Source of the DNA: Oceanobacillus iheyensis HTE831
Lineage (GTDB): Bacteria > Bacillota > Bacilli > Bacillales > Amphibacillaceae
Direction of reading: 5' to 3'
DNA length: 64,000 bases
Assembly (NCBI RefSeq): GCF_000011245.1
Contig: NC_004193.1
Location: 3,140,501-3,204,500 of the forward strand
The stretch's first letter is position 1, and each line of letters begins with the position of its first letter. Under the pieces are notes generated by a model. The model had not been told where the DNA came from. It did not search any database and worked only from the letters and a program-made list of their open reading frames with translations. Made by a program: the position numbers and the translations under genes. Below, in pieces: positions 9,120 to 18,841 of the stretch.

Positions 9120-10214
9120 ATGTCGCAAAAGCGATGGTTTCAAGTGTTAATGTTCTTTATACTCTTATTTCTGCTAATTCTTTTAATTTCACAAACAAGT
9201 TTTATTTTCACTCCTTTACTGCAATTAATTGGGGCAGTAGCACTTCCGATTATTGGTGCGGGGATTTTATATTACCTTACCAAACCTGTAATGAACTTTT
9301 TAGTGAAGCGAAAAGTACCTAAAATTCTATCCATTATTATCGTGTTTCTGTTAATTATTTCTGTGATCGCGTTGTTTGTTCTATTCATTTGGCCAATCGC
9401 TCGTGATCAAGCCAACCGATTAATCGAAAGCGTTCCAGGAATGATTAAAATGGTTGAAGATTTTATCTCCTATTGGCAACAAAATTACTCCAGTATTCCT
9501 GATCAAGTAATTTCTGCTATTAATGATTTTGCACAAGATATTCCTGCATATTTAGAAAATGCAACAAGTAATATATTTGGATTCTTGGGAGCATTTATCG
9601 GACAGCTTGTCAGCATTGTACTCGGTGTAATTCTTATTCCTTTTTTCTTATTCTTTATGTTAAAAGATGGGAATAAATTAGTTCCATTTATCACTCAATT
9701 ATTTGATGAAAAGAAAGCGAAAAACCTTCAAAACTTACTTAGTAAAATAGATAAAGTGTTAACATCGTTTATTCAAGGACAATTACTGGTGAGTTTAGCT
9801 GTAGGTATCTTACTATTAATTGGTTATCTAATTATAGGATTGCAATATTCAGTTATCCTTGCATTATTTGGAATGTTGATGAATGTTATTCCATTTTTAG
9901 GACCATACATTGCTGTAATACCAGCTCTTCTCGTTGGGGCATTCCAAGACCCGATGAACATTTTCTGGGTAGCAATAATTATGTTGGTCGCTCAACAAAT
10001 TGAAAGTACATTAATCTCTCCAAATGTGATGGGGCAAGTATTAAATTTACATCCACTTACTGTTATAACTGTTATATTAGCAGCTGGAAGTATTGCAGGC
10101 TTTATTGGTATACTGTTTGCTGTACCAATTTATGCGATAATTAGAACTATAGCTATTCACTTTTATCAAACTTATGTAAAATCCAAAAAAGATAAAGAAG
10201 ATGCACTTATTTAG
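9120..10214 (+). CDS. AI-2E family transporter (YdbI/YubA-like permease)
   Basis: The 364-residue membrane protein has the AI-2E (formerly UPF0118) pattern. There are three N-terminal helices, an amphipathic periplasmic-type region at about residues 90-150, then five helices containing the conserved NVIPFLGPYIAVIPALL and GSIAGFIGILFAVP blocks. Members export autoinducer-2 or act as Na+(Li+)/H+ antiporters; sequence alone does not decide which. In this apparently halotolerant background the cation role is plausible. It is followed 15 bp later by a 62-residue coiled-coil gene, probably in the same operon. Confidence 0.85.
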   Translation: MSQKRWFQVLMFFILLFLLILLISQTSFIFTPLLQLIGAVALPIIGAGILYYLTKPVMNFLVKRKVPKILSIIIVFLLIISVIALFVLFIWPIARDQANRLIESVPGMIKMVEDFISYWQQNYSSIPDQVISAINDFAQDIPAYLENATSNIFGFLGAFIGQLVSIVLGVILIPFFLFFMLKDGNKLVPFITQLFDEKKAKNLQNLLSKIDKVLTSFIQGQLLVSLAVGILLLIGYLIIGLQYSVILALFGMLMNVIPFLGPYIAVIPALLVGAFQDPMNIFWVAIIMLVAQQIESTLISPNVMGQVLNLHPLTVITVILAAGSIAGFIGILFAVPIYAIIRTIAIHFYQTYVKSKKDKEDALI

Positions 10215-10229
10215 AAAGGAGATGTTCTT

Positions 10230-10418
10230 TTGAAAACTCGTCAAGAACTTGAGGCAAAGCTAGATGAATTAAAATCCGACTATGTACGCATTCAAAGTGA
10301 TTTGGATAAGTTAGAGTATGTTAAAGGAAGAGTATCCTCAGCAGAAGGACAATTAATCCGTTTAGAAGGGGAAATTGCTGAGGTTAATCGTCAACTGGAT
10401 GAACTTCCTACTAATTAA
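10230..10418 (+). CDS. Small coiled-coil protein, SE1832-like
   Basis: This 62-residue soluble protein is almost entirely a heptad-patterned coiled coil (Leu/Ile/Val at a/d positions from residue 6 to 57) without Cys or membrane segments. The start is TTG 10230, placed by AAAGGAGATG five to seven bases upstream. It lies 15 bp after the AI-2E gene and ends just before a strong terminator, so the two are probably cotranscribed. It resembles a small Firmicute family I recall as SE1832; no function is known. Confidence 0.75.
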   Translation: MKTRQELEAKLDELKSDYVRIQSDLDKLEYVKGRVSSAEGQLIRLEGEIAEVNRQLDELPTN

Positions 10419-10454
10419 TATGAATGGAGTTACGACTCAAATATAGAATAATGT

Positions 10455-10499
10455 AAAACTCCTTGGAATGACCAAATACTGGTTTTCCAAGGAGTTTTT
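10455..10499. terminator. Bidirectional terminator
   Basis: AAAACTCCTTGGAA and TTCCAAGGAGTTTT form a long stem with A-run and T-run flanks between convergent genes. It serves both the AI-2E operon and the antiporter gene. Confidence 0.9.
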
Positions 10500-10501
10500 A
10501 A

Positions 10502-12304
10502 TTACTCATTATTCGGCTTTGTTAAGCTAACGATCACATCTCCTGACACTGGAATAGTACGCATTTCTTCAGAGAAGAATTTAAGCTGTCCAGAAGGCTT
10601 GATTAAAAATAAGAATACCGTTTCTGGATCTTTCTTTTCCTTATAATGATCAAACGTAAATTTTTCACTCAATGTCGTCTGTCTTATCGTAAATCCATCC
10701 TCTACTTTTTCGACGAGTTCTTCCAAGGAGAACTTTTTATCAAATAAAATACGTCCGCCTACTTTTGAAACTACTCCAGTAGAGTAACCATCTTCAAAGT
10801 TCGTATAAGGACTGACTTTAAATACATTTGTCCTTCCATACTCCGGCATAAACGTTGTACAGATAAGAGAATTATAGGCATGATCATGTGTTACGGTTAG
10901 TAAATACTCATAAGGTATCGTATCAAGATGTTGCTCTGTTTGTTCTGATAGCATACTACCGTGATAAACATGCAATCCGGCATTTCGAGCTAATGCTAGA
11001 TCTTCCCATGAAGAACTTACAATGATTGCTGGGTATTTTGCTTCTCCTAGTGATTTGGCAAGTTCAATAGTAAATGGATTACTGCCAACTATTAATGCTC
11101 CTGGATTACCTTCGTTAGACAATCCCAATTTCTTTGATAACCAACCAATAGAAAATCCATGTGCCACTACGGTAAATATAACAAGCGCAAATGTAAGAGC
11201 TGTTAAAATAGAAGCATCCTCATATCCTGCGTCACTTAACACATTTGCGAAATAACCTGAAACCGTTAATGCAACAATTCCACGTGGTGCAATCCAACCA
11301 AGTAATGTCTTTTCATTTAAGCTTAGGCCAGTTCCAATTGTCGATAAGAATATAGACAATGGACGAACTGCAAACATCATAAGAAGCACATATAAAATAA
11401 TATTTGGGCTAAATATTTGCATGATCGTTTCTCTATCTAAAGAAGCAGTTAACATTATAAATATTGTGGAAATAAGCAATACTGAAATATTCTCTTTAAA
11501 ATGACGCATATCAGAAATAGAACTTATTCCCATATTAGCTAGGGTAATACCCATTGCTGTTACCGATAGTAGTCCTGTTTCATGCATTACTTCATCTGCA
11601 AGTGTAAAACATAATAGAACGACAACTACAATGGCTGGGGACTTTAAAAATTCAGGTATATGTCCCATTTCAAACATCCAACCAAGTCCTTTACCAAGAA
11701 CATAGCCGATGAATACTGCAAACAACGAAGCTGCGAAAAATAGTATTAATTGCATTGCATCTGGATTTGATGCCGTTAAAAAGGTGATAATTTCAAATGC
11801 AAACACCGCTAGAAGTGCTCCAATCGGGTCTACAATAATCCCTTCCCATTTTAAAATTTTGGCAGGACGAGCCTTCAATTTGGCTTGACGAAGTAGTGGC
11901 ATTATTACAGTTGGACCTGTAACAACAAATAAACCACCAATAACAAACGCTACTGCCCAAGATAGTCCAGCTATATAATGAGCCGTTAACGACCCTAATA
12001 TCCATGCAATAAAGGCTCCAATCGTTGATATCCGAAATACAGGCCTTCCTATTCCACGTAACTCCTTAAAGCTTAAATTCAAACTACCTTCAAATAGTAT
12101 AATTGCTACTGCCGCTGAGATAAATGGACTATAAAGTGCCCCGAAATCCTCTTCTGGATTAATAACTCCAAAGACAGGACCGATTGCTAACCCTGTAACC
12201 GACATTACGACGATGGCTGGTAATCGAAAGCGCCATGCAATCCATTGAGATGCCACTCCAAGCACTCCGATTAACATTATTTCAAATAATAGAGAAGGAA
12301 CCAT
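10502..12304 (-). CDS. CPA1-type Na+/H+ antiporter with cytoplasmic TrkA-like domain
   Basis: The 600-residue protein has about twelve membrane helices in residues 1-400. CPA1 features are visible: FEGSLNL in an early helix, VVTGPTVIMPLLRQ, and EGIIVDPIGALL with the paired Asp-Pro of the ion site. Residues about 405-600 form a soluble part that begins like a nucleotide-binding TrkA-N/RCK fold (GALIVGSNPFTIELAKSLGE) and ends in a TrkA-C-like piece. This is the COG0025-type fused antiporter used for sodium or pH homeostasis. GGAGG lies seven bases before ATG 12304. Ion specificity is inferred only. Confidence 0.88.
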   Translation of the reverse strand: MVPSLLFEIMLIGVLGVASQWIAWRFRLPAIVVMSVTGLAIGPVFGVINPEEDFGALYSPFISAAVAIILFEGSLNLSFKELRGIGRPVFRISTIGAFIAWILGSLTAHYIAGLSWAVAFVIGGLFVVTGPTVIMPLLRQAKLKARPAKILKWEGIIVDPIGALLAVFAFEIITFLTASNPDAMQLILFFAASLFAVFIGYVLGKGLGWMFEMGHIPEFLKSPAIVVVVLLCFTLADEVMHETGLLSVTAMGITLANMGISSISDMRHFKENISVLLISTIFIMLTASLDRETIMQIFSPNIILYVLLMMFAVRPLSIFLSTIGTGLSLNEKTLLGWIAPRGIVALTVSGYFANVLSDAGYEDASILTALTFALVIFTVVAHGFSIGWLSKKLGLSNEGNPGALIVGSNPFTIELAKSLGEAKYPAIIVSSSWEDLALARNAGLHVYHGSMLSEQTEQHLDTIPYEYLLTVTHDHAYNSLICTTFMPEYGRTNVFKVSPYTNFEDGYSTGVVSKVGGRILFDKKFSLEELVEKVEDGFTIRQTTLSEKFTFDHYKEKKDPETVFLFLIKPSGQLKFFSEEMRTIPVSGDVIVSLTKPNNE

Positions 12305-12524
12305 ACATTACCCTCCTTTTTCTTTTTTTGATATAAAAACATTTTATATATGTCAGGGTGATATGTAAATAAATTTAGCGTGGGTGAATTATTTAGATAC
12401 TGTAAATTGCGATTAAACAGCCTTATATATTGACATTCTTTCTAATTATAGAAACTTTACTTTCTTCCTTACAAGTTCTACGATAGGAAGATAGCTATAC
12501 TTTTTAATAAAGGAGTCGGAACAC

Positions 12525-14672
12525 ATGCAAGAACAAGTGCAACTATTAGAAAAATATTTCGGCTATCAACAATTTCGCCCTGGTCAAGAAGCAGCAATTT
12601 CCTCCACGATAAAGCATCAAAACACTTTAGCAATCATGCCAACCGGTGGTGGGAAATCAATATGTTATCAAATACCAGGATTATCAATGAATGGTACTTC
12701 CATCATCATATCTCCACTTATCTCCCTAATGAAAGATCAAGTGGATGCTTTAGAAGCTCTAGGAATTTCTGCAACTTACATCAATAGTTCGATAACCACC
12801 CAAGAACAAAACAAACGCCTATACGGTATGCAGTCAGGCAAATATGATTTTGTTTATGTTGCTCCGGAAAGATTTGAATCTGACTTTTTTATACAAGCAA
12901 TTAAACGAACGTATCTTTCATTAATTGCATTTGATGAAGCACATTGTATATCCCAATGGGGACATGATTTTAGACCTAGTTATCGTTCCATTATTCCAAA
13001 TATCACACGTTTGCCACATATACCTGTGTTGATGGCATTAACTGCTACGGCAACAAAGGAAGTTATTCGTGATATCCAACAGCTTTTGCATATATCCGAT
13101 GAACATACTGTACATACAGGATTCGAACGAAAAAATCTATCCTTCCATCTAATTAAAGGAAAAAATAAACAAGATTATATTCGTTCCTATTTGAAAGAAC
13201 ACCAGGATGAATCCGGAATTATATATGCGGCTACCCGCAAACAAGTAGATAGTATCTATGAATTATTACAAAAAGCAGGTTATAGTGTATCCAAGTACCA
13301 TGCTGGATTATCCGAACAAGAACGACAAGAAGAACAGATGTCATTTATTCATGATAAGACTACGATAATGGTTGCGACAAATGCATTTGGTATGGGTATC
13401 GATAAATCTAATGTACGTTATGTCATCCACTACGCTATGCCAATGAACATAGAATCTTATTACCAAGAAGCTGGTAGGGCTGGTAGAGATGGAGAATCAA
13501 GTGATTGTATTTTGCTTTATTCTCCACAGGATGTACAATTACAAAAATTTTTAATAGAACAATCCGATATGGAAGAAGAAGCACAACAAAAGGAATATAA
13601 GAAGCTACAGTCCATGACGAATTATTGTCATACACATAGTTGCTTAAACCGGTATATTTTAGATTATTTCCAGTCTGAGCAAGATAATGCATCACATACT
13701 TGTGATCGTTGTAGTAATTGTACGGAGAGGAAAGAAAAACTCAATATAACAGAAGAAGCACAGATGATTCTTTCGTGTGTAAAACGGTTAGAAGAACGAT
13801 TCGGAGTTAGTATCACTTCGAAAGTATTGAAAGGATCTAAAGACAAAAAAATCATGGGATTTCGGCTTCAAAAACTTAGTACTTATGGAATTATGGCTAA
13901 ATATACAGAAAAACAAATAACGGAACAAATTCACTTTTTAATCGCGGAGAACCTTTTATCCATAGAGGAAGGGAAATTCCCTTTATTAAAACTAAACAAA
14001 AACTCTGTTGAGGTGCTGAAAGGAACACGTAAGGTTACCATGTTCTCCAGTCCCATCCCTACTAGTGAAACTGTCGATTATAACACATCATTATTTGAGC
14101 TATTACGTAGTAAACGGAAGGAACTTGCCCAAGAACTCGAACTACCACCATATGTATTATTCTCCGATACCTCTTTAAAAGATATGGCAAGATATTTTCC
14201 TGATACTAAAGAAGACATGTTAGCTATAAAAGGGGTTGGAGAGAAAAAGTGGGATCAATATGGTGAGGGTTTCTTAGAAATTATTACTGACTGGAAAGAA
14301 AAGAATCCTACTATAAAGCAACCAATTCCTATTAACCGTACGAAGAGAACTGAACAAATATCAAAAGATGATCGCCCATCTCATATTATCAGCCACCAAT
14401 TATTTTACAGTGGTAAAACGATTCCTGAAATTGCATCTATTCGTGAACTATCAGAAATGACGGTAGAGACACATTTATTTAAAGCAGGTAAAGAAGGTCA
14501 TCCCTTATCATGGAGTTTTTTCCTTTCTGATAAGGAAGAGCAACTCATACTTTCAACGTATGAGAAAATAGGAGAATCTAAGTTAAAACCTATTAGAGAG
14601 GCACTACCTGAAGAATTGAGTTATACGAAAATCAAAGCTGCACTCGTTAAAAATGACTTGTTTCAAGTGTGA
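12525..14672 (+). CDS. recQ: ATP-dependent DNA helicase RecQ
   Basis: The 715-residue protein has a full RecQ core. Motif 0 is FRPGQEAAI, Walker A is MPTGGGKS (about residue 40-46), the Walker B box is FDEAHCISQWGHDFRP, and motif VI is QEAGRAGRDGE. A four-Cys zinc module follows (C-x5-C then CDRCSNC, residues about 366-403), then a winged helix. An HRDC domain lies near 520-600. A C-terminal helical HTH_40-like region (about 620-715) makes it longer than many RecQ proteins. It unwinds 3'-5' during recombination repair. AAAGGAG precedes ATG 12525. A terminator follows at 14722-14764. Confidence 0.95.
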   Translation: MQEQVQLLEKYFGYQQFRPGQEAAISSTIKHQNTLAIMPTGGGKSICYQIPGLSMNGTSIIISPLISLMKDQVDALEALGISATYINSSITTQEQNKRLYGMQSGKYDFVYVAPERFESDFFIQAIKRTYLSLIAFDEAHCISQWGHDFRPSYRSIIPNITRLPHIPVLMALTATATKEVIRDIQQLLHISDEHTVHTGFERKNLSFHLIKGKNKQDYIRSYLKEHQDESGIIYAATRKQVDSIYELLQKAGYSVSKYHAGLSEQERQEEQMSFIHDKTTIMVATNAFGMGIDKSNVRYVIHYAMPMNIESYYQEAGRAGRDGESSDCILLYSPQDVQLQKFLIEQSDMEEEAQQKEYKKLQSMTNYCHTHSCLNRYILDYFQSEQDNASHTCDRCSNCTERKEKLNITEEAQMILSCVKRLEERFGVSITSKVLKGSKDKKIMGFRLQKLSTYGIMAKYTEKQITEQIHFLIAENLLSIEEGKFPLLKLNKNSVEVLKGTRKVTMFSSPIPTSETVDYNTSLFELLRSKRKELAQELELPPYVLFSDTSLKDMARYFPDTKEDMLAIKGVGEKKWDQYGEGFLEIITDWKEKNPTIKQPIPINRTKRTEQISKDDRPSHIISHQLFYSGKTIPEIASIRELSEMTVETHLFKAGKEGHPLSWSFFLSDKEEQLILSTYEKIGESKLKPIREALPEELSYTKIKAALVKNDLFQV

Positions 14673-14721
14673 TTTCCCTTAAATTAATCTACATGAGGTA
14701 AATAGTTATCAGAATAAAAGA

Positions 14722-14768
14722 TAGGCGACTTCTTCGGGTCATCACCCAAGGAAGCCGCCTATTTATTT
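14722..14768 (+). terminator. Terminator after recQ
   Basis: ATAGGCGACTTC... pairs with ...GGAAGCCGCCTAT through a long imperfect stem, followed by TTTATTTT. It lies 50-95 bp after the recQ stop. Confidence 0.75.
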
Positions 14769-14835
14769 TAACTTGCATCCATTACTGAATCTACAGCTGC
14801 TTGATTTGCATTGCAGACAGCGATTATTAGCTTCG

Positions 14836-16077
14836 TTATCCTTTAATATTAAGTGCCCATGTTCCATTTCTAAACACCGGCTCTGTTGTACCATCTGCTT
14901 TCACACCATCAATATCCATCTGCTCCGAACCTATCATAAAGTCTACATGGATAAGACTATCGTTTACACCATGTTTATCTAGTTCATCTAGATCCATTGC
15001 AGAACCGCCTTTTAGGTTCGTTGGATATGCTTTACCCAGTGCAATATGGCAAGACGCATTCTCATCAAATAAAGTATTATAGAAAATTAATCCTGACTGG
15101 GATACTGGAGACTCATGTGGCACTAACGCTATTTCTCCTAAACGAACTGCTCCTTCATCCGAGTCTAATAAATGTTTTAAGACAGCTTCTCCTTGCTCTG
15201 CTTTGTAATCAACAACTTTTCCATCTTTAAACGTCAATGTGAAATTATCGATTAAACTTCCACCATAATTTAATGGCTTCGTACTTGAGACAGTTCCATT
15301 TACACCATACTTATGCGGTAAAGAGAACACTTCTTCCGTAGGCATATTTGGATTAAAACTGATCCCTGATTCCGCTTCAGCAGATCCACCTTTCCATATA
15401 TGACCATCCGGTAGCTCCATCTCTAGATCTGTGCCTGGAGCTTTAAAAATTAATTTTTTGTAGTCTTTATCATTTAAAACTTCTCGAGCTGTCTTTAATG
15501 TTTCATTATGTTGATCCCAAGCTGCAACAGGATCTTCTTGGTCTACTCGTACAATTTTTAAGATTGCCTCCCATAAACTTTCCACTGCTTCTGCTTCTGA
15601 TTTGTTTGGGAAAATTTTCTTTGCCCATGCTTTCGATGGAATTGAAATAATCGTCCAAGGAATCTTATCATTCATCGTATACTTTCGAAAGTTTACCATT
15701 GCTTGCGCAGCAGCTTTATTTGCTTTAGCGACTTTAGATGGATCTATGTCTTTTAGTAAATCCGGGTCAGTAGCACGAATATTTACTACTGCAGCACCAT
15801 CTTCTGCAAACGAATCATGTAATTTCACTTTCCAATCTGGATAGTGTTCGATGACTTCGTCCGGTGCGTATTGATACTTTAATAAAGTTAACTCATCATC
15901 CATCCAATTAATATGTACATCTTTAGCACCTAATTCGTATGCTTTACGAGCAACAATTCGAGTAAAATCAGCTCCTTCTATAGGAGCATTAATCATTACT
16001 GCTTGACCCTTTTGTAAATTAACTCCTTTTTTAAGTGTTAATTCCGCATATTTTTCCTGTGTATGTTTACTAGTCAT
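14836..16077 (-). CDS. M29 family metallo-aminopeptidase (AmpS/AmpT type)
   Basis: The 413-residue protein matches the M29 (thermophilic aminopeptidase) family in length and order. It has an N-terminal Rossmann-like half (VNLQKGQAVMINAPIEGADFTRIVARKAYE) and a C-terminal catalytic half. Co-catalytic metal-ligand candidates include E in NPNMPTEEVF, E in GEIALVPHESP, H in CHIALGKAYP, and H and D in SLIHVDFMIGSEQMDIDG. It removes N-terminal residues from peptides in the cytosol. GGAGG precedes ATG 16077. It is convergent with recQ and monocistronic. Confidence 0.93.
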   Translation of the reverse strand: MTSKHTQEKYAELTLKKGVNLQKGQAVMINAPIEGADFTRIVARKAYELGAKDVHINWMDDELTLLKYQYAPDEVIEHYPDWKVKLHDSFAEDGAAVVNIRATDPDLLKDIDPSKVAKANKAAAQAMVNFRKYTMNDKIPWTIISIPSKAWAKKIFPNKSEAEAVESLWEAILKIVRVDQEDPVAAWDQHNETLKTAREVLNDKDYKKLIFKAPGTDLEMELPDGHIWKGGSAEAESGISFNPNMPTEEVFSLPHKYGVNGTVSSTKPLNYGGSLIDNFTLTFKDGKVVDYKAEQGEAVLKHLLDSDEGAVRLGEIALVPHESPVSQSGLIFYNTLFDENASCHIALGKAYPTNLKGGSAMDLDELDKHGVNDSLIHVDFMIGSEQMDIDGVKADGTTEPVFRNGTWALNIKG

Positions 16078-16271
16078 TGTCTAACCTCCACAAAATGATC
16101 TATAATCTTTCATCCTTTCTATTATTTCATATTCAACGGAAAATTGCCAAAATTTATATTCCTATACGAGATAACGTCACATTTACTATCATAATTGATT
16201 ATGTTATTCTTGATTCAATGATTACTTTTTGTAATTAATGTTTAGAACATACTTGAATTGAGGTGAACACG

Positions 16272-16598
16272 ATGGATCAGCAGCTTTGTCCGCGTTTTGA
16301 AAAAGCAATGGGGTTATTAAGCACAAGGTGGGTTGGGTTAATCTTGTTCGAGTTATTAAAAGGTGCAAAGCGTTTTTCCGAAATGGAAGCCGATTTACCA
16401 ATTAGTGGAAGACTACTTTCTGATCGTTTAAAACTACTTGAAAAACAAGGAATCGTTGAGCGTAATATTTATTCCGAATTTCCTGTTCGCATTGAATATT
16501 CACTATCTCCTAAAGGTAAAAGTTTAGAACCTGTCATTCAAGAAATCCAGAAATGGGCTGACGAGTATATCTCAGCTGAAGAGGTAGAACAACATTAA
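16272..16598 (+). CDS. HxlR-type winged-helix regulator with single N-terminal Cys
   Basis: The 108-residue protein is a one-domain HxlR/DUF24 regulator. A recognition helix appears in SGRLLSDRLKLLEKQGIVER, a wing in SEFPVRIEYSLSPKGKSL, and a C-terminal dimer helix follows. The lone Cys in QLCPRF near the N-terminus corresponds to the redox-sensing Cys of B. subtilis YodB, so thiol or quinone sensing is plausible. The longer frame begins at GTG 16263, but that GTG is part of a GAGGTGA ribosome site, so ATG 16272 is preferred. The regulated gene is unknown; the divergent neighbour is the aminopeptidase. Confidence 0.85.
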   Translation: MDQQLCPRFEKAMGLLSTRWVGLILFELLKGAKRFSEMEADLPISGRLLSDRLKLLEKQGIVERNIYSEFPVRIEYSLSPKGKSLEPVIQEIQKWADEYISAEEVEQH

Positions 16599-16642
16599 AA
16601 CGGATGCAAGCTTCGATGAGAAGTCTGCATCCGTTTATTATT
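16597..16642. terminator. Bidirectional terminator
   Basis: AACGGATGCA and TGCATCCGTTT pair around a 17-base loop between the convergent hxlR-like and thioesterase genes. Confidence 0.8.
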
Positions 16643-16652
16643 ATCTACTATT

Positions 16653-17168
16653 TTATTTCTCTGTACGGTAGGTTGTCCCAAATGTTTCTGCAAGTTTTTT
16701 TGAATTAAGTCTTCTCTCTTCACGACGATTTGCTCGTAAAGGTGCACTTTCATGCAGCATCTTTTCATCTTCATTTTCTGGATATACAGGAGGAACCGAG
16801 ATCGGTTTGCCATTTTCATCAATCGCGACAAATGTCATAAAAGCAGTCGTACAAGCTTTTCTATCTCCTGTTTTAATATCTTCTGTAATTGCACGAATAA
16901 ATACTTCCATAGAAGTATTATGTGTCCATGTTACAAATGCTTCAATTGAAATATATTGTCCAACTCGTACCGGTGCTAAAAAGTCGACTGAATCTGTAGA
17001 TGCAGTCACAACGGGGTTATTAGCATGCTTCACAGCGGCAATGCCTGCTATATCATCTAAATGTGCCATTAGTTTTCCACCAAATAATGTGTTATAAGGA
17101 TTCGTATCCGGTGGAAGTACATGTGTCGTCTTTATTGCTAGTGATGCAGAACAAGGTTTTGCTTCCAT
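16653..17168 (-). CDS. ykhA: Acyl-CoA thioesterase, hotdog fold (YkhA)
   Basis: This 171-residue hotdog-fold protein carries the cytosolic acyl-CoA hydrolase pattern: DTNPYNTLFGGKLMAHLDDIAGIAA with the catalytic Asp on the hot-dog helix, then STDSVDFLAPVRVG. The C-terminal tail from about residue 135 is Arg/Glu-rich. It hydrolyses fatty acyl-CoA to free acid. AGGAG lies before ATG 17168. It lies 61 bp downstream of the cardiolipin synthase gene on the same strand with no terminator between them, so the two lipid genes may share a transcript. Confidence 0.9.
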   Translation of the reverse strand: MEAKPCSASLAIKTTHVLPPDTNPYNTLFGGKLMAHLDDIAGIAAVKHANNPVVTASTDSVDFLAPVRVGQYISIEAFVTWTHNTSMEVFIRAITEDIKTGDRKACTTAFMTFVAIDENGKPISVPPVYPENEDEKMLHESAPLRANRREERRLNSKKLAETFGTTYRTEK

Positions 17169-17229
17169 TCAAATTCACTCCTATTATGCTTTTTCATTAT
17201 GTTGTATACATGATTCTATTCTCTATAAT

Positions 17230-18669
17230 TTATAAAACAGGTGAAATCAACCTGGATATAGATTCTTTAAAACGGATTCCTATCGATCTTTGATCATAAA
17301 GTTTCCTTGTCATTTGCGTAGATTTCTCCAAATCTGCGTCGAACTCATTTTGAAGCCGATTCACTACTTCAGAATCATACAAGAAGCCATTTACTTCGAA
17401 ATTAAGTCGGAAACTACGTACATCAATATTAGCTGTTCCAACTGAAGCTATCCTACCATCCACAATGATTGTTTTAGCATGTAAAAATCCATTCTGATAA
17501 ATAAATATTTCAGCACCAGCTTGAATTAAATCGCCACAATACGATAATGTTGCCCAATATACAAATGGATGATCAGGTTTGTTCGGTATCATAATTTTAA
17601 CATGTACCCCAGATAATACTGCAATTTTTAATGCATCCCTTAAACTTTCATCCGGAATAAAATAAGGAGTTTGGATACAAATATAATCGTTTGCCTCCAT
17701 GATCATCTTTATATAACCATTCTTGATTTGTTCATATTCTGAATCAGGACCACTAGTAACAATTTGCATACCGACATTTCCAGCAGATACTGTTTGATAA
17801 TAATCTTCATTATATAAAATAGTATCCCTCGATGCTTGGTTCCAATCTAGGATAAAACGTGTTTGCATACTTTGTACCGCATCTCCAATCACACGAAGAT
17901 GGGTGTCTCTCCAATATCCAAACTTTTTATTAATCCCTAAATATTCATCGCCTACATTAAAACCACCTAAATATCCAATATATCCATCAATAATCGCTAG
18001 CTTACGGTGATTTCGATAATTAATCTTGAAATTGACTATGAATCGAGATGGGAAGAATGCCTCGACCATCACTCCTGCTCTTTTTAAACGTTTTATATAA
18101 CTGTTTTTTAACGATCTTGATCCCATATCATCATATAAAACTCTAACTTCTACACCTTCATTTACTTTTTTTATTAGCATGTCTGCAAGCCTATTTCCTA
18201 AGCCATCACTGCGCATAATATAGTACTGAATATGTATATGTTTTTTCGCTTTTTCTATATCTTCTAGCAAAGCATCAAATTTCGTTTGACCATCTGTAAA
18301 AATATCAACACCATTATTCTGTGTATAAATTGCTTCATCATTTTTCAAATGTAAATATACAAGATCCTTATGCTCGATAAGGTCTGGTTGATTAAATTCA
18401 AATTGATTTTCTTCTAAGAGTCTCAATTGAGATTGAACTGTTGTCTTTACTCCCAAACGGCTCTTCTTATCCCAAGAAAAAATCTTTCTATTACTGATTG
18501 GTTTGCCAAATATTAAATAAAGAAAGAATCCAAGTATGGGTATAAATAAAAGGACCATTACCCATGCCCAAGAGGACGTTGGATCTTTACGTTCAAGAAA
18601 AATAATTGAAATAGCTAAAGCAATATTTAAAACAAATGTTAGTCCTAATAACAAAGAGGTTATTCCCAT
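17230..18669 (-). CDS. clsA: Cardiolipin synthase
   Basis: Two N-terminal membrane helices are followed by two phospholipase D HxKx4D motifs, HRKLAIID and HAKTIIVD, defining a membrane cardiolipin synthase that condenses two phosphatidylglycerols. The length (479 residues) equals the ClsA/YwnE group. The frame allows ATG 18675, but the AGGGGG ribosome site leaves only two bases there and eight bases before ATG 18669, so the second is chosen. Cardiolipin is often raised for salt tolerance, which fits the inferred habitat. Confidence 0.93.
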   Translation of the reverse strand: MGITSLLLGLTFVLNIALAISIIFLERKDPTSSWAWVMVLLFIPILGFFLYLIFGKPISNRKIFSWDKKSRLGVKTTVQSQLRLLEENQFEFNQPDLIEHKDLVYLHLKNDEAIYTQNNGVDIFTDGQTKFDALLEDIEKAKKHIHIQYYIMRSDGLGNRLADMLIKKVNEGVEVRVLYDDMGSRSLKNSYIKRLKRAGVMVEAFFPSRFIVNFKINYRNHRKLAIIDGYIGYLGGFNVGDEYLGINKKFGYWRDTHLRVIGDAVQSMQTRFILDWNQASRDTILYNEDYYQTVSAGNVGMQIVTSGPDSEYEQIKNGYIKMIMEANDYICIQTPYFIPDESLRDALKIAVLSGVHVKIMIPNKPDHPFVYWATLSYCGDLIQAGAEIFIYQNGFLHAKTIIVDGRIASVGTANIDVRSFRLNFEVNGFLYDSEVVNRLQNEFDADLEKSTQMTRKLYDQRSIGIRFKESISRLISPVL

Positions 18670-18782
18670 AGTCATTGCCCCCTAACTGAAGAAACATTAC
18701 ACTTTATAATAATAGCACAGAAATGCATTTCTAGATAATACCCATTTCTATCTTAAATAGTGTACCCGAATTAATACGAATA

Positions 18783-18824
18783 AAAAAGAAGTATCTACAA
18801 ACATTGAGCTGTAGAATACTTCGT
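18783..18824 (-). terminator. Terminator after methionine gamma-lyase-like gene
   Basis: On the minus strand GAAGTATTCTACA pairs with TGTAGATACTTC and is followed by TTTTTTATT. Confidence 0.8.
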
Positions 18825-18841
18825 TTATTTTTATAATTAAT